From Sulfitobacter noctilucae (lineage in GTDB: Bacteria; Pseudomonadota; Alphaproteobacteria; Rhodobacterales; Rhodobacteraceae), in NCBI RefSeq assembly GCF_000622365.1, contig NZ_JASC01000014.1:1240001-1304000 (forward strand): a stretch of 64,000 nt of DNA. The letters are read 5' to 3'. Below the pieces are notes generated by a model. The model was not told the origin of the DNA, did no database searches, and worked only from the letters and a program-made list of their open reading frames with translations. Shown here in pieces: positions 38,548 to 48,323 of this stretch. The stretch's first letter is position 1, and the number at the start of each line of letters is the position of its first letter. Position numbers and translations under genes: made by a program.

Positions 38548-38850
38548 ATGTCGAATAAAACACTCACGCGGATGGACCTGAGCGAGGCCGTCTTCCGCGA
38601 AGTCGGACTGTCGCGCAACGAAAGCGCACAGCTTGTCGAATCCGTGCTGGACCACATGTCGGACGCACTTGTGAGCGGTGAGCAGGTCAAAATCTCCTCT
38701 TTCGGTACCTTTTCCGTGCGCGATAAAACGGCTCGTGTTGGCCGCAACCCCAAGACCGGTGAAGAGGTTCCGATCAACCCACGCCGCGTCCTGACGTTTC
38801 GGCCCTCTCACCTGATGAAGGACCGGGTCGCCGACGGCAACAAGTCCTGA
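38548..38850 (+). CDS. ihfA: Integration host factor subunit alpha
   Basis: This 100-residue DNA-bending protein of the HU/IHF family forms a heterodimer with IhfB. The beta-arm signature is [22 protein letters not shown], read as two halves around the arm, followed by [20 protein letters not shown] compacts DNA and assists transcription and recombination. ATG 38548 has GGGGGA upstream. A TTG four codons earlier is unlikely. merR follows after 4 bases. Confidence 0.96.
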   Translation: MSNKTLTRMDLSEAVFREVGLSRNESAQLVESVLDHMSDALVSGEQVKISSFGTFSVRDKTARVGRNPKTGEEVPINPRRVLTFRPSHLMKDRVADGNKS

Positions 38851-38854
38851 TCTG

Positions 38855-40132
38855 ATGGGCAAGTCGCCAGACGCCTTTCGCACGATCTCCGAAGTTGCTG
38901 ATTGGCTGGGCATCCAGGCCCATGTCCTGCGCTTTTGGGAGAGCAAATTCACCCAAGTCCGACCCGTCAAACGTGCCGGCGGGCGCCGATATTACCGGCC
39001 CGGCGATATGCTGCTGCTGGGCGGCATCAAGCAATTGCTGCACGAAGATGGTCTGACCATCAAAGGCGTTCAGAAAATTCTGCGCGAGGAAGGCATGAGC
39101 CATGTTTCTGCCTTGTCGCAACCCCTGGATGAACTGACCCAGTCCCAAATGGAAGACGTACCCGAGGCAACCTTTATCGACGTTCCCGAAGAACCCGCCG
39201 AAGAAACCGGCGTCGTCCTGAGCTTTGAAAGCCCGCCGCAGAAAACCGAAGCCGCGTCAGCGCCCGAAGCTCCGGCTGAGGTTGTGGTAGAGGACGTGGT
39301 GGAGCCTGTTAAGACCGAAGCACCTGCTGCAGCGCAGCCGGATGAACCAATATCTGCGCCCATCGAGACTGCCACGCCCGAAGCTGAACCGGTTTCCGAT
39401 GGGGGCGACAAAACAACTGTCCCTGAAGCCGAGAATATTCAGATCGCAGAACCGGCCCCGCAACCGCCTGTGGATGAGGTGCCGTCAGAGCCGGAAATTA
39501 CCGCAGCCGAGCCTGAACAGGATGAACCAGAAGCCGCAGAGTCTGTTGAACCAGCCGAGACCGCCCCTCGGGAAATGATCGCAGAAGACAAGAGTGCAGA
39601 AGAAGCGCTTGAACCACCGGTGGCTGCCGCAACGGATGAAGAAGTAGAATTAACGCAAGAGACAACGGAGACGGCCCCGCTGGAGCCAGACTTGCAACAG
39701 GCAAGAGCTGAGCCATCGCCCGAACCAACAGAGCCTGCCGAACAGGGCGAGAAGGCCGAGCCGGAAGAGCCAGATGAAAGCGACGGCGCGTCCTTACCCG
39801 CCTTCCTGCGACGCCTCATGCCGGACCAACCTGTGCCTGAGGACAACACTCCGCCTGCTGCCGAGGCAGAGACCGAGACAGAAAGCGAATCGACGCAAGT
39901 TGAACCGACAGAACCTGCACCTCCCCCTGCCCCTGTGCCGCGTGTCATCGACGTGCCTCCCCTCACGCCACATGACCAGATCGCCGCTGCGCCTTCGATC
40001 CTCAGCACGGTGCACGCCACCCGCCACCTGAACCACGAACAGGCCCGCAAAATCGCCCCGCTGCTCGACAAACTGGTGATCTTGCGCGATTCGATGGCTG
40101 CGCGGCGCAAAGGCGGCGGGCCAAACGCCTGA
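38855..40132 (+). CDS. MerR-family regulator with long acidic disordered linker
   Basis: This is a 425-residue protein. Residues 8-75 are a MerR-type winged helix: [22 protein letters not shown] and [21 protein letters not shown]. From about residue 100 to 365 the chain is almost entirely Glu, Pro, Ala and Thr, with hardly any hydrophobic residues except a short [13 protein letters not shown] patch. The last roughly 45 residues are a conserved helix, [21 protein letters not shown]. There is no metal-binding cysteine. The family regularly accompanies ihfA in Rhodobacterales; its targets are unknown. Confidence 0.85.
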   Translation: MGKSPDAFRTISEVADWLGIQAHVLRFWESKFTQVRPVKRAGGRRYYRPGDMLLLGGIKQLLHEDGLTIKGVQKILREEGMSHVSALSQPLDELTQSQMEDVPEATFIDVPEEPAEETGVVLSFESPPQKTEAASAPEAPAEVVVEDVVEPVKTEAPAAAQPDEPISAPIETATPEAEPVSDGGDKTTVPEAENIQIAEPAPQPPVDEVPSEPEITAAEPEQDEPEAAESVEPAETAPREMIAEDKSAEEALEPPVAAATDEEVELTQETTETAPLEPDLQQARAEPSPEPTEPAEQGEKAEPEEPDESDGASLPAFLRRLMPDQPVPEDNTPPAAEAETETESESTQVEPTEPAPPPAPVPRVIDVPPLTPHDQIAAAPSILSTVHATRHLNHEQARKIAPLLDKLVILRDSMAARRKGGGPNA

Positions 40133-40159
40133 TCCCGTGTTATTGCATCGACTTATCTC

Positions 40160-40187
40160 TTGCACGCCTGCCAAGATCAGGTATGAA
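40160..40187 (+). promoter_or_regulatory. Probable tRNA-Pro promoter
   Basis: TTGCAC at 40160-40165, a 16-base spacer and TATGAA at 40182-40187 lie 11 bases before the mature tRNA 5' end. This is the usual distance for a stable RNA promoter. Confidence 0.45.
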
Positions 40188-40198
40188 CGCCCCCATGT

Positions 40199-40275
40199 CG
40201 GGCTATGGCGCAGCCTGGTAGCGCGTCCGTCTGGGGGACGGAAGGTCGCAGGTTCGAGTCCTGCTAGCCCGACCA
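40199..40275 (+). tRNA. tRNA-Pro (anticodon GGG)
   Basis: This 77-base cloverleaf has acceptor stem CGGGCTA/TAGCCCG, D-stem GCGC/GCGC and anticodon stem TCCGT/ACGGA. The seven-base loop CTGGGGG gives anticodon GGG. The T-arm is GCAGG-TTCGAGT-CCTGC and the discriminator is A. The 3' CCA is encoded. It reads CCC and CCU proline codons. It has its own promoter and a terminator just downstream. Confidence 0.97.
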
Positions 40276-40289
40276 ACCGACATATATCC

Positions 40290-40328
40290 AACGCCCGCTG
40301 CCCTCTGGGCCAGCGGGCGTTTGGTTTT
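40290..40328 (+). terminator. Rho-independent terminator after tRNA-Pro
   Basis: AACGCCCGCTG pairs perfectly with CAGCGGGCGTT (11 bp, 10-base loop) and is followed by TGGTTTTT. It lies 14 bases after the tRNA and ends 16 bases before the dcd start. Confidence 0.85.
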
Positions 40329-40343
40329 TGAAAGGCAGCACAG

Positions 40344-41417
40344 ATGCAGGGCGTGATCCCCAACCAGTTGATCTCGGAGATGATCACAAAAGGCGAGATT
40401 GCCGCCAGCCCCGCCGTGACCGATGCGCAAATTCAGCCTGCCAGCCTTGATTTGCGGCTCGGTACGCGTGCCTTTCGCGTCCGCGCGTCCTTTCTGACCG
40501 GCAAATCCGCGACGGTCGCCGACCGCCTGGACGAGTTTCAGATGCACGAGGTCGATCTGACCGGCGGCGCAGTGCTGGAAAAAGGCTGTGTATATGTGGT
40601 CCCGCTGATGGAATCACTGGCCCTGCCCGCCGATGTTTCAGCCGTCGCCAATGCCAAAAGCTCGACCGGGCGGCTTGATCTGCTGACCCGTACGATTACC
40701 GATGGCGGCACCGAATTTGACCGCATCGGCGCGGGGTATTCAGGACCACTTTATGCTGAAATTTGCCCGCGCTCTTTTTCCGTTCTGGTGCGTCCGGGGA
40801 TGCGGCTCAACCAGATTCGGTTTGGGCAAGGCGATGCAGTACTGGACGACGCTGCACTGCATGAGCTGCACGCTGAAACCCCGCTGGTCGATGGCGATGC
40901 GGTGATCGACGATGGTCTCGGCTTCTCCGTTGATTTGCGCCTTCCCGGCACCACGCTGGTCGGTTACCGCGCGAAACCGCATACCGGTGTCATCGACCTT
41001 GATAACATTGGGCACTATGACCCCCGCGAGTTTTGGGAAGAGGTGCATACGACCAACGGTCAGATCATCCTCGACCCCGGTGCCTTTTATATCCTTGTCA
41101 GCCGCGAAGCGGTCACGATCCCGCCCGCCTATGCCGCCGAGATGGCTCCCTATCTTGCGATGGTGGGTGAGTTCAGAGTGCATTACGCGGGCTTTTTCGA
41201 TCCCGGTTTCGGCTATGCGAAGGCGGGCGGCGCCGGATCACGCGGTGTGTTGGAAGTCCGCTGCCACGAAGCGCCCTTTGTGCTGGAGCATGGGCAGGTT
41301 GTCGGACGGTTGGTCTATGAACGTATGATCGACGCCCCGACACAGCTTTACGGTGCCGACCTTGCATCGAATTACCAAGGACAGGGGCTTAAACTGTCCA
41401 AGCACTTCAAGTCCTAG
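40344..41417 (+). CDS. dcd: 2'-deoxycytidine 5'-triphosphate deaminase, double-length type
   Basis: This 357-residue enzyme is expected to deaminate dCTP to dUTP for thymidylate synthesis. It is nearly twice the length of E. coli Dcd (193 residues) and looks internally duplicated. The first half keeps AKSSTGRLDL, which corresponds to the RSS catalytic region, and LVRPGMRLNQIRF. The second half has AGFFDPGFGY and VLEHGQVVGRLVYERM, equivalent to the GxxDPGF and C-terminal motifs. This long form is normal in alphaproteobacteria. Confidence 0.88.
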   Translation: MQGVIPNQLISEMITKGEIAASPAVTDAQIQPASLDLRLGTRAFRVRASFLTGKSATVADRLDEFQMHEVDLTGGAVLEKGCVYVVPLMESLALPADVSAVANAKSSTGRLDLLTRTITDGGTEFDRIGAGYSGPLYAEICPRSFSVLVRPGMRLNQIRFGQGDAVLDDAALHELHAETPLVDGDAVIDDGLGFSVDLRLPGTTLVGYRAKPHTGVIDLDNIGHYDPREFWEEVHTTNGQIILDPGAFYILVSREAVTIPPAYAAEMAPYLAMVGEFRVHYAGFFDPGFGYAKAGGAGSRGVLEVRCHEAPFVLEHGQVVGRLVYERMIDAPTQLYGADLASNYQGQGLKLSKHFKS

Positions 41418-41429
41418 ATGAAGTTCGCC

Positions 41430-41687
41430 TCAGAAGCGACTGATCTTACGCATCGCTTTCAACGATTGCTTGCCGCGTCCAGCGGTCTGTTGCGCCTGTC
41501 GCTTCTGTTGCCGCTCGGCCTGGGTCATCTGCGGTTGCACCGGATTGCCGTTGTCATCCAGCGCATCCGCCGGCTGATTGTTCCCCTTGCGGGACCCATT
41601 GCCCATTCGGTCAAAACCGGCGCTTATGCCGCGGCGGATTACCTGGTTCATCACCTGACGGATGATCATATTGATGATCTGGTTCAT
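41430..41687 (-). CDS. Small conserved hypothetical protein
   Basis: This 85-residue basic protein has an amphipathic N-terminal helix (MNQIINMIIRQVMNQVIRRG). A GNGSRKGNNQPADALDDN linker follows, then a Gln/Arg/Lys-rich C-terminal helix ending KAMRKISRF. There are no cysteines and no signal peptide. It resembles short proteins conserved in Rhodobacterales. It could bind nucleic acid or membranes. It is convergent with dcd (12 bases) and lies 78 bases upstream of the scpB stop's neighbourhood on the same strand. Confidence 0.6.
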   Translation of the reverse strand: MNQIINMIIRQVMNQVIRRGISAGFDRMGNGSRKGNNQPADALDDNGNPVQPQMTQAERQQKRQAQQTAGRGKQSLKAMRKISRF

Positions 41688-41765
41688 TGACTGATCCTCT
41701 TCTGCCTCAAACCTCTATATAGCATGGAATGAGGCGTTTTTCAGGCCCCCGCAGCGATTGCTCAC

Positions 41766-42431
41766 TTAATCTTCGAATAATTCCGACTGGCCTTCTGTGG
41801 CTTCTTCCTCGTCCTCGCCGTCGCCCACCTGTGGCCCAAGGCCCGGCGGTGGACGGTTTTCCAGCAAGCCCGCGGAGCGCAATTCCTTCAACCCCGGCAG
41901 ATCGCGGGCATTTTCCAGCCCGAAATGATCAAGGAAAGTCTGCGTAACCACGAAGGTCACAGGCCGCCCCGGCGTCATCTTGCGGCGCCCAAAGCGGATC
42001 CATTCCATTTCCAGCAATTGGTCCACCGTGCCGCGCGACACGGAAACGCCCCTGATTTCCTCGATCTCGGCACGGGTGACCGGCTGGTGATAGGCAATGA
42101 TCGCGAGTGTCTCGATCGCGGCACGGCTGAGTTTGCGCACCTCGACGGTCTCTTTCTGCATCAGGAACCCCAGGTCGGCCGCGGTCCGCATGGCATAGCC
42201 GTCACCGATCCGCGCAACCTGCACGCCGCGCCCTTCGTAGCGTTTGCGCAGATAAACCATTGCCTCGGCAGCATCGCAGCCATGGGGCATCCGCGCTTCC
42301 AGTTCCTTCAACGTGATCGGCTCTGACGTGGCGAACAGTACCGCTTCGATCATGCGCTCTTGTTCGGCCAGTGGCGGGGCTTCAAAGAGGCTTTCTTCCG
42401 TGTCTTCAATATCATCCGCCACGCGGCTCAT
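41766..42431 (-). CDS. scpB: Segregation and condensation protein B
   Basis: This 221-residue kleisin-associated protein of the SMC-ScpAB condensin has two winged-helix domains. The conserved block is [26 protein letters not shown] (here starting AIETLAII), and a later one is [18 protein letters not shown]. Acidic tails flank the core. ATG 42431 lies inside the end of scpA (20-base overlap), giving coupled synthesis. The frame continues upstream only within scpA. Confidence 0.94.
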   Translation of the reverse strand: [221 protein letters not shown]

Positions 42432-43209
42432 CCCTTTTTCGAAGCTGGATCGGGGCAAAAGTCTCCGACTGCCGGATTTCCAGATGCCCCTCTTTAACCA
42501 GTTCCAATGACGCCGCAAAGGTTGCTGCCGTGGCAGAGCGGCGCCGCACTGGATCGGCCTCCCAGCCTTCGGGCAGAAAGCTCATCAGATCGCCCCAATC
42601 GCCGGCATAGCCAATCAGCCCGCGCATGCGATCCAGCGCCTGTTCCATGGTAAAGACTGCATCGCGGTCCATCACGAACGGGCGAAATTCGTCCTTGGTT
42701 CTGATCCGCGCATAGCCTTGCATCAGATCCAGCAGGGTTGCGGTATAGGTCACCTTGCGCACGCGTTCGACTTCATGGGTTTGACCACGAGCAAAGAAAT
42801 CGCGGCCCAATTGGTCGCGGGCCATCAACCGCGCGGCGGCATCGCGCATTGCCTGCAAACGCTCCAGCTGGAAGGCGAGATGCGCAGCCAGTTCCTCGCC
42901 GGATGGCCCCTCTTCGGTCGGATCGGGCGGCAGCAGCAGGCGGGATTTCAGGAAGGCAAGCCACGCCGCCATCACCAGATAGTCGGCGGCCAGTTCCAAC
43001 CGCAGCGCCTTGGCTTTTTCCACAAAAGCCAGATATTGCCGCGCCAGCTGTAGAACAGATATTTTGCGCAGGTCTACCTTCTGCGTGCGGCTGAGTGTCA
43101 GCAACAGGTCCAGCGGCCCTTCAAAGCCGTCAACGTCGATGATCAGCGCCTCGGCGGCAACCCGTTCGGCGACGGAAACGCTATCTTCCTCGAATGTGGT
43201 CTCAGCCAT
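42412..43209 (-). CDS. scpA: Segregation and condensation protein A
   Basis: This 265-residue kleisin bridges the SMC heads. The N-terminal signature is FEGPLDLLLTLSRTQKVDL (about residues 28-46), followed by LAADYLVMAAWLAFLKSRLLLP. The C-terminal winged-helix piece is ATAATFAASLELVKEGHLEI. ATG 43209 overlaps the nagZ stop by 8 bases and starts a sensible N-terminus. Upstream codons in frame lie within nagZ. It works with scpB in chromosome organisation. Confidence 0.94.
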   Translation of the reverse strand: MAETTFEEDSVSVAERVAAEALIIDVDGFEGPLDLLLTLSRTQKVDLRKISVLQLARQYLAFVEKAKALRLELAADYLVMAAWLAFLKSRLLLPPDPTEEGPSGEELAAHLAFQLERLQAMRDAAARLMARDQLGRDFFARGQTHEVERVRKVTYTATLLDLMQGYARIRTKDEFRPFVMDRDAVFTMEQALDRMRGLIGYAGDWGDLMSFLPEGWEADPVRRRSATAATFAASLELVKEGHLEIRQSETFAPIQLRKRDEPRGG

Positions 43210-44206
43210 GCACCGCCCCGCCCAAAAGCGCTTCAAGTTCGCGCTCAAGGGCCGGAATGTCAACGTCATCGGGGGTTTTGCGCATCCCAAGCGCCCGTTC
43301 AGCACGGATTTGCGCGGCATCTGTCATGGTGCCTGCGGCCTCGGCCACCGCACGGCGGTCTTCCAGTGTAGCGTTGCACAGAAGCACAACGTCGCATCCG
43401 GCAGCCAGCGATCCGGTGGCGTTCTCGACCATCGACCCCGACAGCGCCTTCATCGAGATGTCATCGGTCATGATCAGGTTGTCAAAGCCGATATCCTCAC
43501 GGATCACCTGCATCACCTTCGGCGACAGGGTCGCGGGCGCATCGTCGAGCGCGTCATAGACCAGATGTGCAGTCATGCCCATTGGCAGGTCTGACAGCGC
43601 CTTGAAGGGCGCGAAATCGACAGCGCGCAGATCCTCCAGCGCCGCGCCTACACGGGGCAAATCAAAATGACTGTCCATCGTGGCGCGACCATGTCCGGGA
43701 ATGTGCTTGACGATCGGCAGCACACCGCCCGCCAGCATTCCCTGCGCCGCAGCACGGCCCAGTTCCGCCACCCGCATCGGATCACTGCTGTAACACCGGT
43801 TGCGCAAGAATTCGTGGGTTTGGGCCCCCGCCACATCAACCATGGGCGCACAGTTGCTGTCCACACCCGCATCGCGCAGTTCGGCTGCGATAATGCGGTA
43901 CATCAGATACATGGCGCGCGGTGCCTGAGCACCTGCAATCGCGACGAAATCGAGCGGTGGTGCCCATTCACGCCAGGTCGGTGCCCGCATGCGCTGCACC
44001 CGTCCTCCTTCCTGATCAATGGTAATGATTGCTTCGCGCCCGACAGCCTCTCGCATTTCGGAACACAGGGCATGAACCTGTTCCGGCGTGTCGATGTTGC
44101 GCGCAAACAGGATGAACCCGAAAGGATCGACTTCGCGAAACAGCGCTTTTTCATCCGCCCTCAGCCGTAAGCCATCCGCGTCGATGATCGTGGCACCGAA
44201 TGCCAT
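43202..44206 (-). CDS. nagZ: Beta-N-acetylhexosaminidase NagZ
   Basis: This 334-residue cytosolic glycoside hydrolase family 3 enzyme removes GlcNAc from anhydromuropeptides during peptidoglycan recycling. The family signature KHIPGHGRATMDSHFDLP carries the catalytic His/Asp. The nucleophile region is LIMTDDISMKAL. The N-terminal block DPFGFILFARNI and the ITIDQEGGRVQR substrate loop are clear. ATG 44206 shares one base with the SPOR-gene stop. Its products feed anmK at 28.9 kb. Confidence 0.95.
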   Translation of the reverse strand: MAFGATIIDADGLRLRADEKALFREVDPFGFILFARNIDTPEQVHALCSEMREAVGREAIITIDQEGGRVQRMRAPTWREWAPPLDFVAIAGAQAPRAMYLMYRIIAAELRDAGVDSNCAPMVDVAGAQTHEFLRNRCYSSDPMRVAELGRAAAQGMLAGGVLPIVKHIPGHGRATMDSHFDLPRVGAALEDLRAVDFAPFKALSDLPMGMTAHLVYDALDDAPATLSPKVMQVIREDIGFDNLIMTDDISMKALSGSMVENATGSLAAGCDVVLLCNATLEDRRAVAEAAGTMTDAAQIRAERALGMRKTPDDVDIPALERELEALLGGAVHG

Positions 44207-45240
44207 CAGCGCGTTACGACCGGGATGCAATCGGCGTTTGCCGCCACCAGGGCCGAGCAGAACCGCCGCGCGTCTGCGATATCTTCAAACCCCATTGCCC
44301 GCAGACGGTAGAACACCCGCCCGCCACTTGTCGCTTTCTGCACGATCCGCTTTTTGCCGGTCAGATAGGCATCAAAACGTGTGTGCAACTGGTCCCATTG
44401 CTCGCGGGCAACCGCTGCGCTCTCGAAAGCCCCCAACTGCGCGAGGCGGGTGCCTGACGGCAAGCTGTTGGCGTCGATTTCTTCAGAAGACGTGGCCGCA
44501 ACATTTGTTCCGGACGTGAAGGCTACAGGCGTTGCCGTTGCAAGGTTCGAAGGCCGTTTCTTGGGGCGAGCCGATTGCCGGACGCCAGGTTCGGTGCGCA
44601 GCGCGGCGATCTGGCGCTCGACTTCGGTCACTTCGGCAACGGCTGTTTCGGTGATGGCTGCAACCACCTCGTTCTCTTTGGCCTCGCTCAGATCAGACAT
44701 CGGGGCCACGCCGTTGGTCAGTTCCGCCACCAAGGCGTCGACATTGCCACTCTCAAGCGCTGCGGTCACCTCGTCAGCGTTCAATACCGGCATTGCCGCC
44801 TCGGACACGTCGCTGGAGCTGTCTGCCCCGGAAACCTGTGGCTTGGATGTCACCATCGCGGCGGGCATCACGCTATCTTCTTCAGTCAAATCAATCGGAC
44901 GCGGGGCCAGGATCAACCGGTCCGCAGGTGCCGCAGCACTGCCCACCGCAGCCACAGCATTAACCGAAAGCCCCTGATGATTGGCCTGCGAGCCGCCCGG
45001 CTCTTCGGGTCTGATGCGCATCTCGCCACTGGCGGCGCGGACCACGGGAATGCCGCTCACGTCCCGCAGCAACAGTTTATAACCCCAAACACCAATCCCC
45101 ACGATCAACGCCAAAGACACCACCGCGCCGGCGATGTTGGTCAATGTTGTCAATTGATTACGAGGTTCACCTAATCCAAACTCAAAGCCGGATTCGTCAA
45201 ATGAACTCCCCGCCATCGGGGAAGACGTATATTCTGCCAT
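44206..45240 (-). CDS. SPOR-domain membrane protein
   Basis: This 344-residue bitopic inner-membrane protein has a short cytoplasmic N-terminus and one membrane helix at about residues 35-57 (NIAGAVVSLALIVGIGVWGY). A long low-complexity Ala/Glu/Ser/Thr periplasmic linker follows. The C-terminal SPOR domain covers about 262-340, with RLAQLGAFESAAVAREQWDQL. SPOR domains bind denuded peptidoglycan at the division septum. ATG 45240 has GAGGC upstream. It is the gene between argS and nagZ. Confidence 0.85.
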   Translation of the reverse strand: MAEYTSSPMAGSSFDESGFEFGLGEPRNQLTTLTNIAGAVVSLALIVGIGVWGYKLLLRDVSGIPVVRAASGEMRIRPEEPGGSQANHQGLSVNAVAAVGSAAAPADRLILAPRPIDLTEEDSVMPAAMVTSKPQVSGADSSSDVSEAAMPVLNADEVTAALESGNVDALVAELTNGVAPMSDLSEAKENEVVAAITETAVAEVTEVERQIAALRTEPGVRQSARPKKRPSNLATATPVAFTSGTNVAATSSEEIDANSLPSGTRLAQLGAFESAAVAREQWDQLHTRFDAYLTGKKRIVQKATSGGRVFYRLRAMGFEDIADARRFCSALVAANADCIPVVTR

Positions 45241-45318
45241 CTTTGCCTCATTGCCCAGCGGATACATTGCCCGGCGGGTCTGGTCTTGGGGTTGCCTGTC
45301 GATCGGCGGGGTGGCGCG

Positions 45319-47061
45319 TTATCGCATCTCTTCCGCCGGATTGACCCCAAGAATACCAAGACCGGCAGCAATTACAATCGCCGTGGCCCGTGCCAAGGCG
45401 ATTTTTGCCTGAGAGATCGCCGCATCGTCTTGAATGAAGCGCAGGGAGGTCACCTCGTTGCCCTTGTTCCACAGCCCGTGCAGGTCTGCGGCCAGTTCAT
45501 AGAGGTAAAAGGCCACGCGGTGCGGCTCGTTTGTGCGGGCTGCCGTTTCTACCAGCCGCGGCCATTCGGCGAGCTTGCGCAAGAGACCCAATTCGCTGTC
45601 ATGATCCAGAAGGCTCAGGTCTGCGGCGGCCAGTGTTGCATCATCCGCCGTGATCCCCGCTTCGGCCGCTTTGCGCAGCACCGATGCCACCCGCGCATGA
45701 GCGTATTGCACATAAAACACGGGGTTCTCGCGGCTCTGCTCCAGCACTTTGTCGAAATCAAAGTCGAGCATCGCATCGTTCTTGCGCGTCAGCATGTGAA
45801 AACGCGTGACGTCCGGGCCGACCTGATCGACCACATCGCGCAGGGTGACAAACGTCCCTGCCCGTTTAGACATTTTGAACGGCTCACCGTTCTTAAACAG
45901 CTTCACCAGCTGCGTCAGCTTGACATCCAGTGGCACCTTGCCATCGGACAGCGCCGAGACCGCCGCCTTCATCCGTTTGACATAGCCGCCGTGGTCCGCG
46001 CCGAAGACGTCGATCAACTGATCAAAGCCGCGCTGCACCTTGTCATAGTGATAAGCAATGTCGGGCGCGAAATAGGTCCATCCGCCATCGGATTTCATCA
46101 CCGGACGGTCCACATCATCGCCGTGTTCGGTGGATTTGAACAGCGTCTGCTCACGCGGCTCCCAATCTTCAGGCTTCTTGCCTTTGGGCGGCTCCAGCAC
46201 GCCCTCATAGATCAGACCCTTGTTCTTGAGGTCTTCCAGTGCGGCCTCGATCCGGCCCGTGCCATAGAGCGACTTTTCGGAGTAAAACACATCCATCTCG
46301 ACGCCCAAGGCTTTGAGATCGCTGCGTATCAGCACCATCATCTGCTCGGTCGCAAAGTCGCGGATGTCTTCCATCCAGAACTGCTCACCCTTGTCGAGAT
46401 AGGCGTCACCGACCTTGTCTTTCAGCGCCTCACCCACCGCGACCAGATAGTCACCGGGGTATGTGCCGTCAGGAAAGGCGACCTCCTGGCCATGCGCCTC
46501 GCAATACCGCAGATAGACGGAGCGTGCGAGCACGTCCACCTGCGCGCCGCCATCGTTGATGTAATATTCCCGCGTCACGTCATAGCCTGCGAAATCCAGC
46601 AGCGACGCCAAAGCATCGCCAAAGACCGCGCCGCGCGTGTGGCCCACATGCAAAGGGCCGGTTGGATTGGCCGAGACATATTCAACATTGACTTTTTGGC
46701 CCTGTCCCAAAGAGCCGCGCCCGAAATCGGTGCCTTCGTCCAGCACCTTTCCTGCGACCGCCTGCCAGACCGACGGGGCCAGCCGCAGGTTCAAAAACCC
46801 CGGCCCCGCCACATCGGCAGCGGTGATCCGTGCATCCGCCAGCAGTTTTGCCGCCAGCGCATCGGCGATGTCACGCGGTTTCATCTTGGCAGGTTTGGCC
46901 AGCACCATTGCAGCATTGGTTGCCATATCTCCGTGGGCCGCATCGCGTGGCGGCTCTGCGGTGATCGGGTCAAAATTCAGCCCCGCAGGCAGGTCGCCAT
47001 CGCGGACCATGCTGTCAAGCGTATCGATAATCAGGCTGCGAATTTGGGCAAAAATGTTCAT
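45319..47061 (-). CDS. argS: Arginyl-tRNA synthetase
   Basis: This 580-residue class I synthetase has the HIGH-type motif in [15 protein letters not shown] (about residue 125). The N-terminal Add-1 domain lies before it. [15 protein letters not shown] is its KMSKS region, and the anticodon-binding domain is at the C-terminus. ATG 47061 gives the typical N-terminus [11 protein letters not shown]. The longer frame lacks support. A 78-base gap separates it from the SPOR gene. argS followed by a SPOR gene is a known Rhodobacterales arrangement. Confidence 0.97.
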   Translation of the reverse strand: MNIFAQIRSLIIDTLDSMVRDGDLPAGLNFDPITAEPPRDAAHGDMATNAAMVLAKPAKMKPRDIADALAAKLLADARITAADVAGPGFLNLRLAPSVWQAVAGKVLDEGTDFGRGSLGQGQKVNVEYVSANPTGPLHVGHTRGAVFGDALASLLDFAGYDVTREYYINDGGAQVDVLARSVYLRYCEAHGQEVAFPDGTYPGDYLVAVGEALKDKVGDAYLDKGEQFWMEDIRDFATEQMMVLIRSDLKALGVEMDVFYSEKSLYGTGRIEAALEDLKNKGLIYEGVLEPPKGKKPEDWEPREQTLFKSTEHGDDVDRPVMKSDGGWTYFAPDIAYHYDKVQRGFDQLIDVFGADHGGYVKRMKAAVSALSDGKVPLDVKLTQLVKLFKNGEPFKMSKRAGTFVTLRDVVDQVGPDVTRFHMLTRKNDAMLDFDFDKVLEQSRENPVFYVQYAHARVASVLRKAAEAGITADDATLAAADLSLLDHDSELGLLRKLAEWPRLVETAARTNEPHRVAFYLYELAADLHGLWNKGNEVTSLRFIQDDAAISQAKIALARATAIVIAAGLGILGVNPAEEMR

Positions 47062-47142
47062 GGCAGGGTTCCTTCGTTCCGGCCCGTGTATCATTTGGGC
47101 GGGGGCAGTCAATTGCATGCAGACCTGAAGGCGCGGACCAGT

Positions 47143-48282
47143 CTAGCCGATCAGCCGTGCATGCTCTGCATAGGCAAAACGGTCCGTCATTCCGGCGATA
47201 TAGTCACAGACCATCCGCGCCAGTGTGGTCCTGTCTTGTGCCGCCTGCTCGATCTCGCGCGCCCAATGGCGGGGCAGCATATCCGGGTTTTCCAAGAACA
47301 GCGGAAACAGGTCTTCGACAATCTGTGTCACCTCGGCCCGCTTTTCCATGACCGACGGGGCGCGATACATGTGTTTGAACAAAAACGCCCTGATCTCGCG
47401 GATATCTCGCCACATCTGGTCGGAAAAGGCGATCACAGGCCGCCCCAGATGGCGGATGTCCTCGGCTGATGCCGCCCCTGAACCCTCAAGCAATGCCCGC
47501 GAGGTGTCGATCACATCCGCGACCATCACACCAAAGACCCGCCGCAAAGCCTCATGCCGGCGGCGGTAGCTGTCAGTATCGGGATAGAGCGTATCCACCT
47601 GCATATAGGCCGCACCCACCAAAGGCAGATCCATGATGTCGGCATCGGTAAACAGCCCCGCCCGCAGCCCATCGTGCAGATCGTGATTGTTATAGGCAAT
47701 GTCATCGGACAATGCCGCCACTTGCGCTTCTGCACTCGCATGGGTGTGCAGTTCGAGATCATGCGCTGCGTCATATTCCTCTAGCGCATAGGGCAAGTCG
47801 CCCGTCACCGGGCCGTTGTGTTTGGCGATGCCTTCCAGCGTGTCCCAGGTCAGGTTCAACCCGTCAAAAGCCGCATAATGCCGCTCAAGCGAGGTCACGA
47901 TCCGCAGCGCCTGTGCGTTGTGATCGAACCCGCCGTAGGGCTGCATCATGGCATGCAGCGCATCCTCTCCAGTATGACCAAAAGGCGTGTGGCCCAGATC
48001 ATGCGCCAAAGCGACGGCTTCTGTCAGCTCTCCGTTCAGGCCCAAAGCCCCGGCGATTGTGCGCGCCACCTGCGCAACCTCAATCGAATGGGTGAGCCGC
48101 GTGCGGTAATAATCGCCCTCGTGTTCCACAAAGACCTGCGTCTTATGTTTCAGCCGCCGAAAGGCGCTGGCATGGATAATCCTGTCCCGGTCCCGCTGAT
48201 AGCAGGAGCGAAAGGTACTTTCCTCTTCCCACACGCGCCGTCCCCGGGCACGGGCAGGATCAGAGGCATATGAAGCGCGCAT
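47143..48282 (-). CDS. dgt: Deoxyguanosinetriphosphate triphosphohydrolase-like protein
   Basis: This 379-residue HD-domain enzyme hydrolyses dNTPs to deoxynucleosides and triphosphate. The motifs are RTRLTHSIEVAQVAR, AHDLGHTPFGHTGE (metal-binding HD) and SDDIAYNNHD. The length fits the short Dgt type 2 form of alphaproteobacteria. It lies 81 bases upstream of argS on the same strand and is divergent from the Fe-S carrier gene. Confidence 0.94.
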   Translation of the reverse strand: MRASYASDPARARGRRVWEEESTFRSCYQRDRDRIIHASAFRRLKHKTQVFVEHEGDYYRTRLTHSIEVAQVARTIAGALGLNGELTEAVALAHDLGHTPFGHTGEDALHAMMQPYGGFDHNAQALRIVTSLERHYAAFDGLNLTWDTLEGIAKHNGPVTGDLPYALEEYDAAHDLELHTHASAEAQVAALSDDIAYNNHDLHDGLRAGLFTDADIMDLPLVGAAYMQVDTLYPDTDSYRRRHEALRRVFGVMVADVIDTSRALLEGSGAASAEDIRHLGRPVIAFSDQMWRDIREIRAFLFKHMYRAPSVMEKRAEVTQIVEDLFPLFLENPDMLPRHWAREIEQAAQDRTTLARMVCDYIAGMTDRFAYAEHARLIG

Positions 48283-48294
48283 TGCGGCTGGTCC

Positions 48295-48323
48295 TTGTGG
48301 CCTGTCCTTGGGACTTCTATATT
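48295..48323 (+). promoter_or_regulatory. Probable promoter of the A-type Fe-S carrier gene
   Basis: TTGTGG at 48295-48300, a 17-base spacer and TATATT at 48318-48323 lie 42 bases before the erpA ATG. It is a good sigma-70 match in the short divergent gap with dgt. No clear iron-responsive box is seen. Confidence 0.5.

Noticed and set aside
39439-40110. Serine-rich minus-strand frame
   Set aside because: It is the complement of the Glu/Pro/Ala-rich MerR linker, with no start context.
45286-47469. 727-codon plus-strand open frame
   Set aside because: It is antisense to argS and the end of dgt, which have complete family motifs. GC-rich codon bias leaves the opposite strand open, and the translation lacks domain features.
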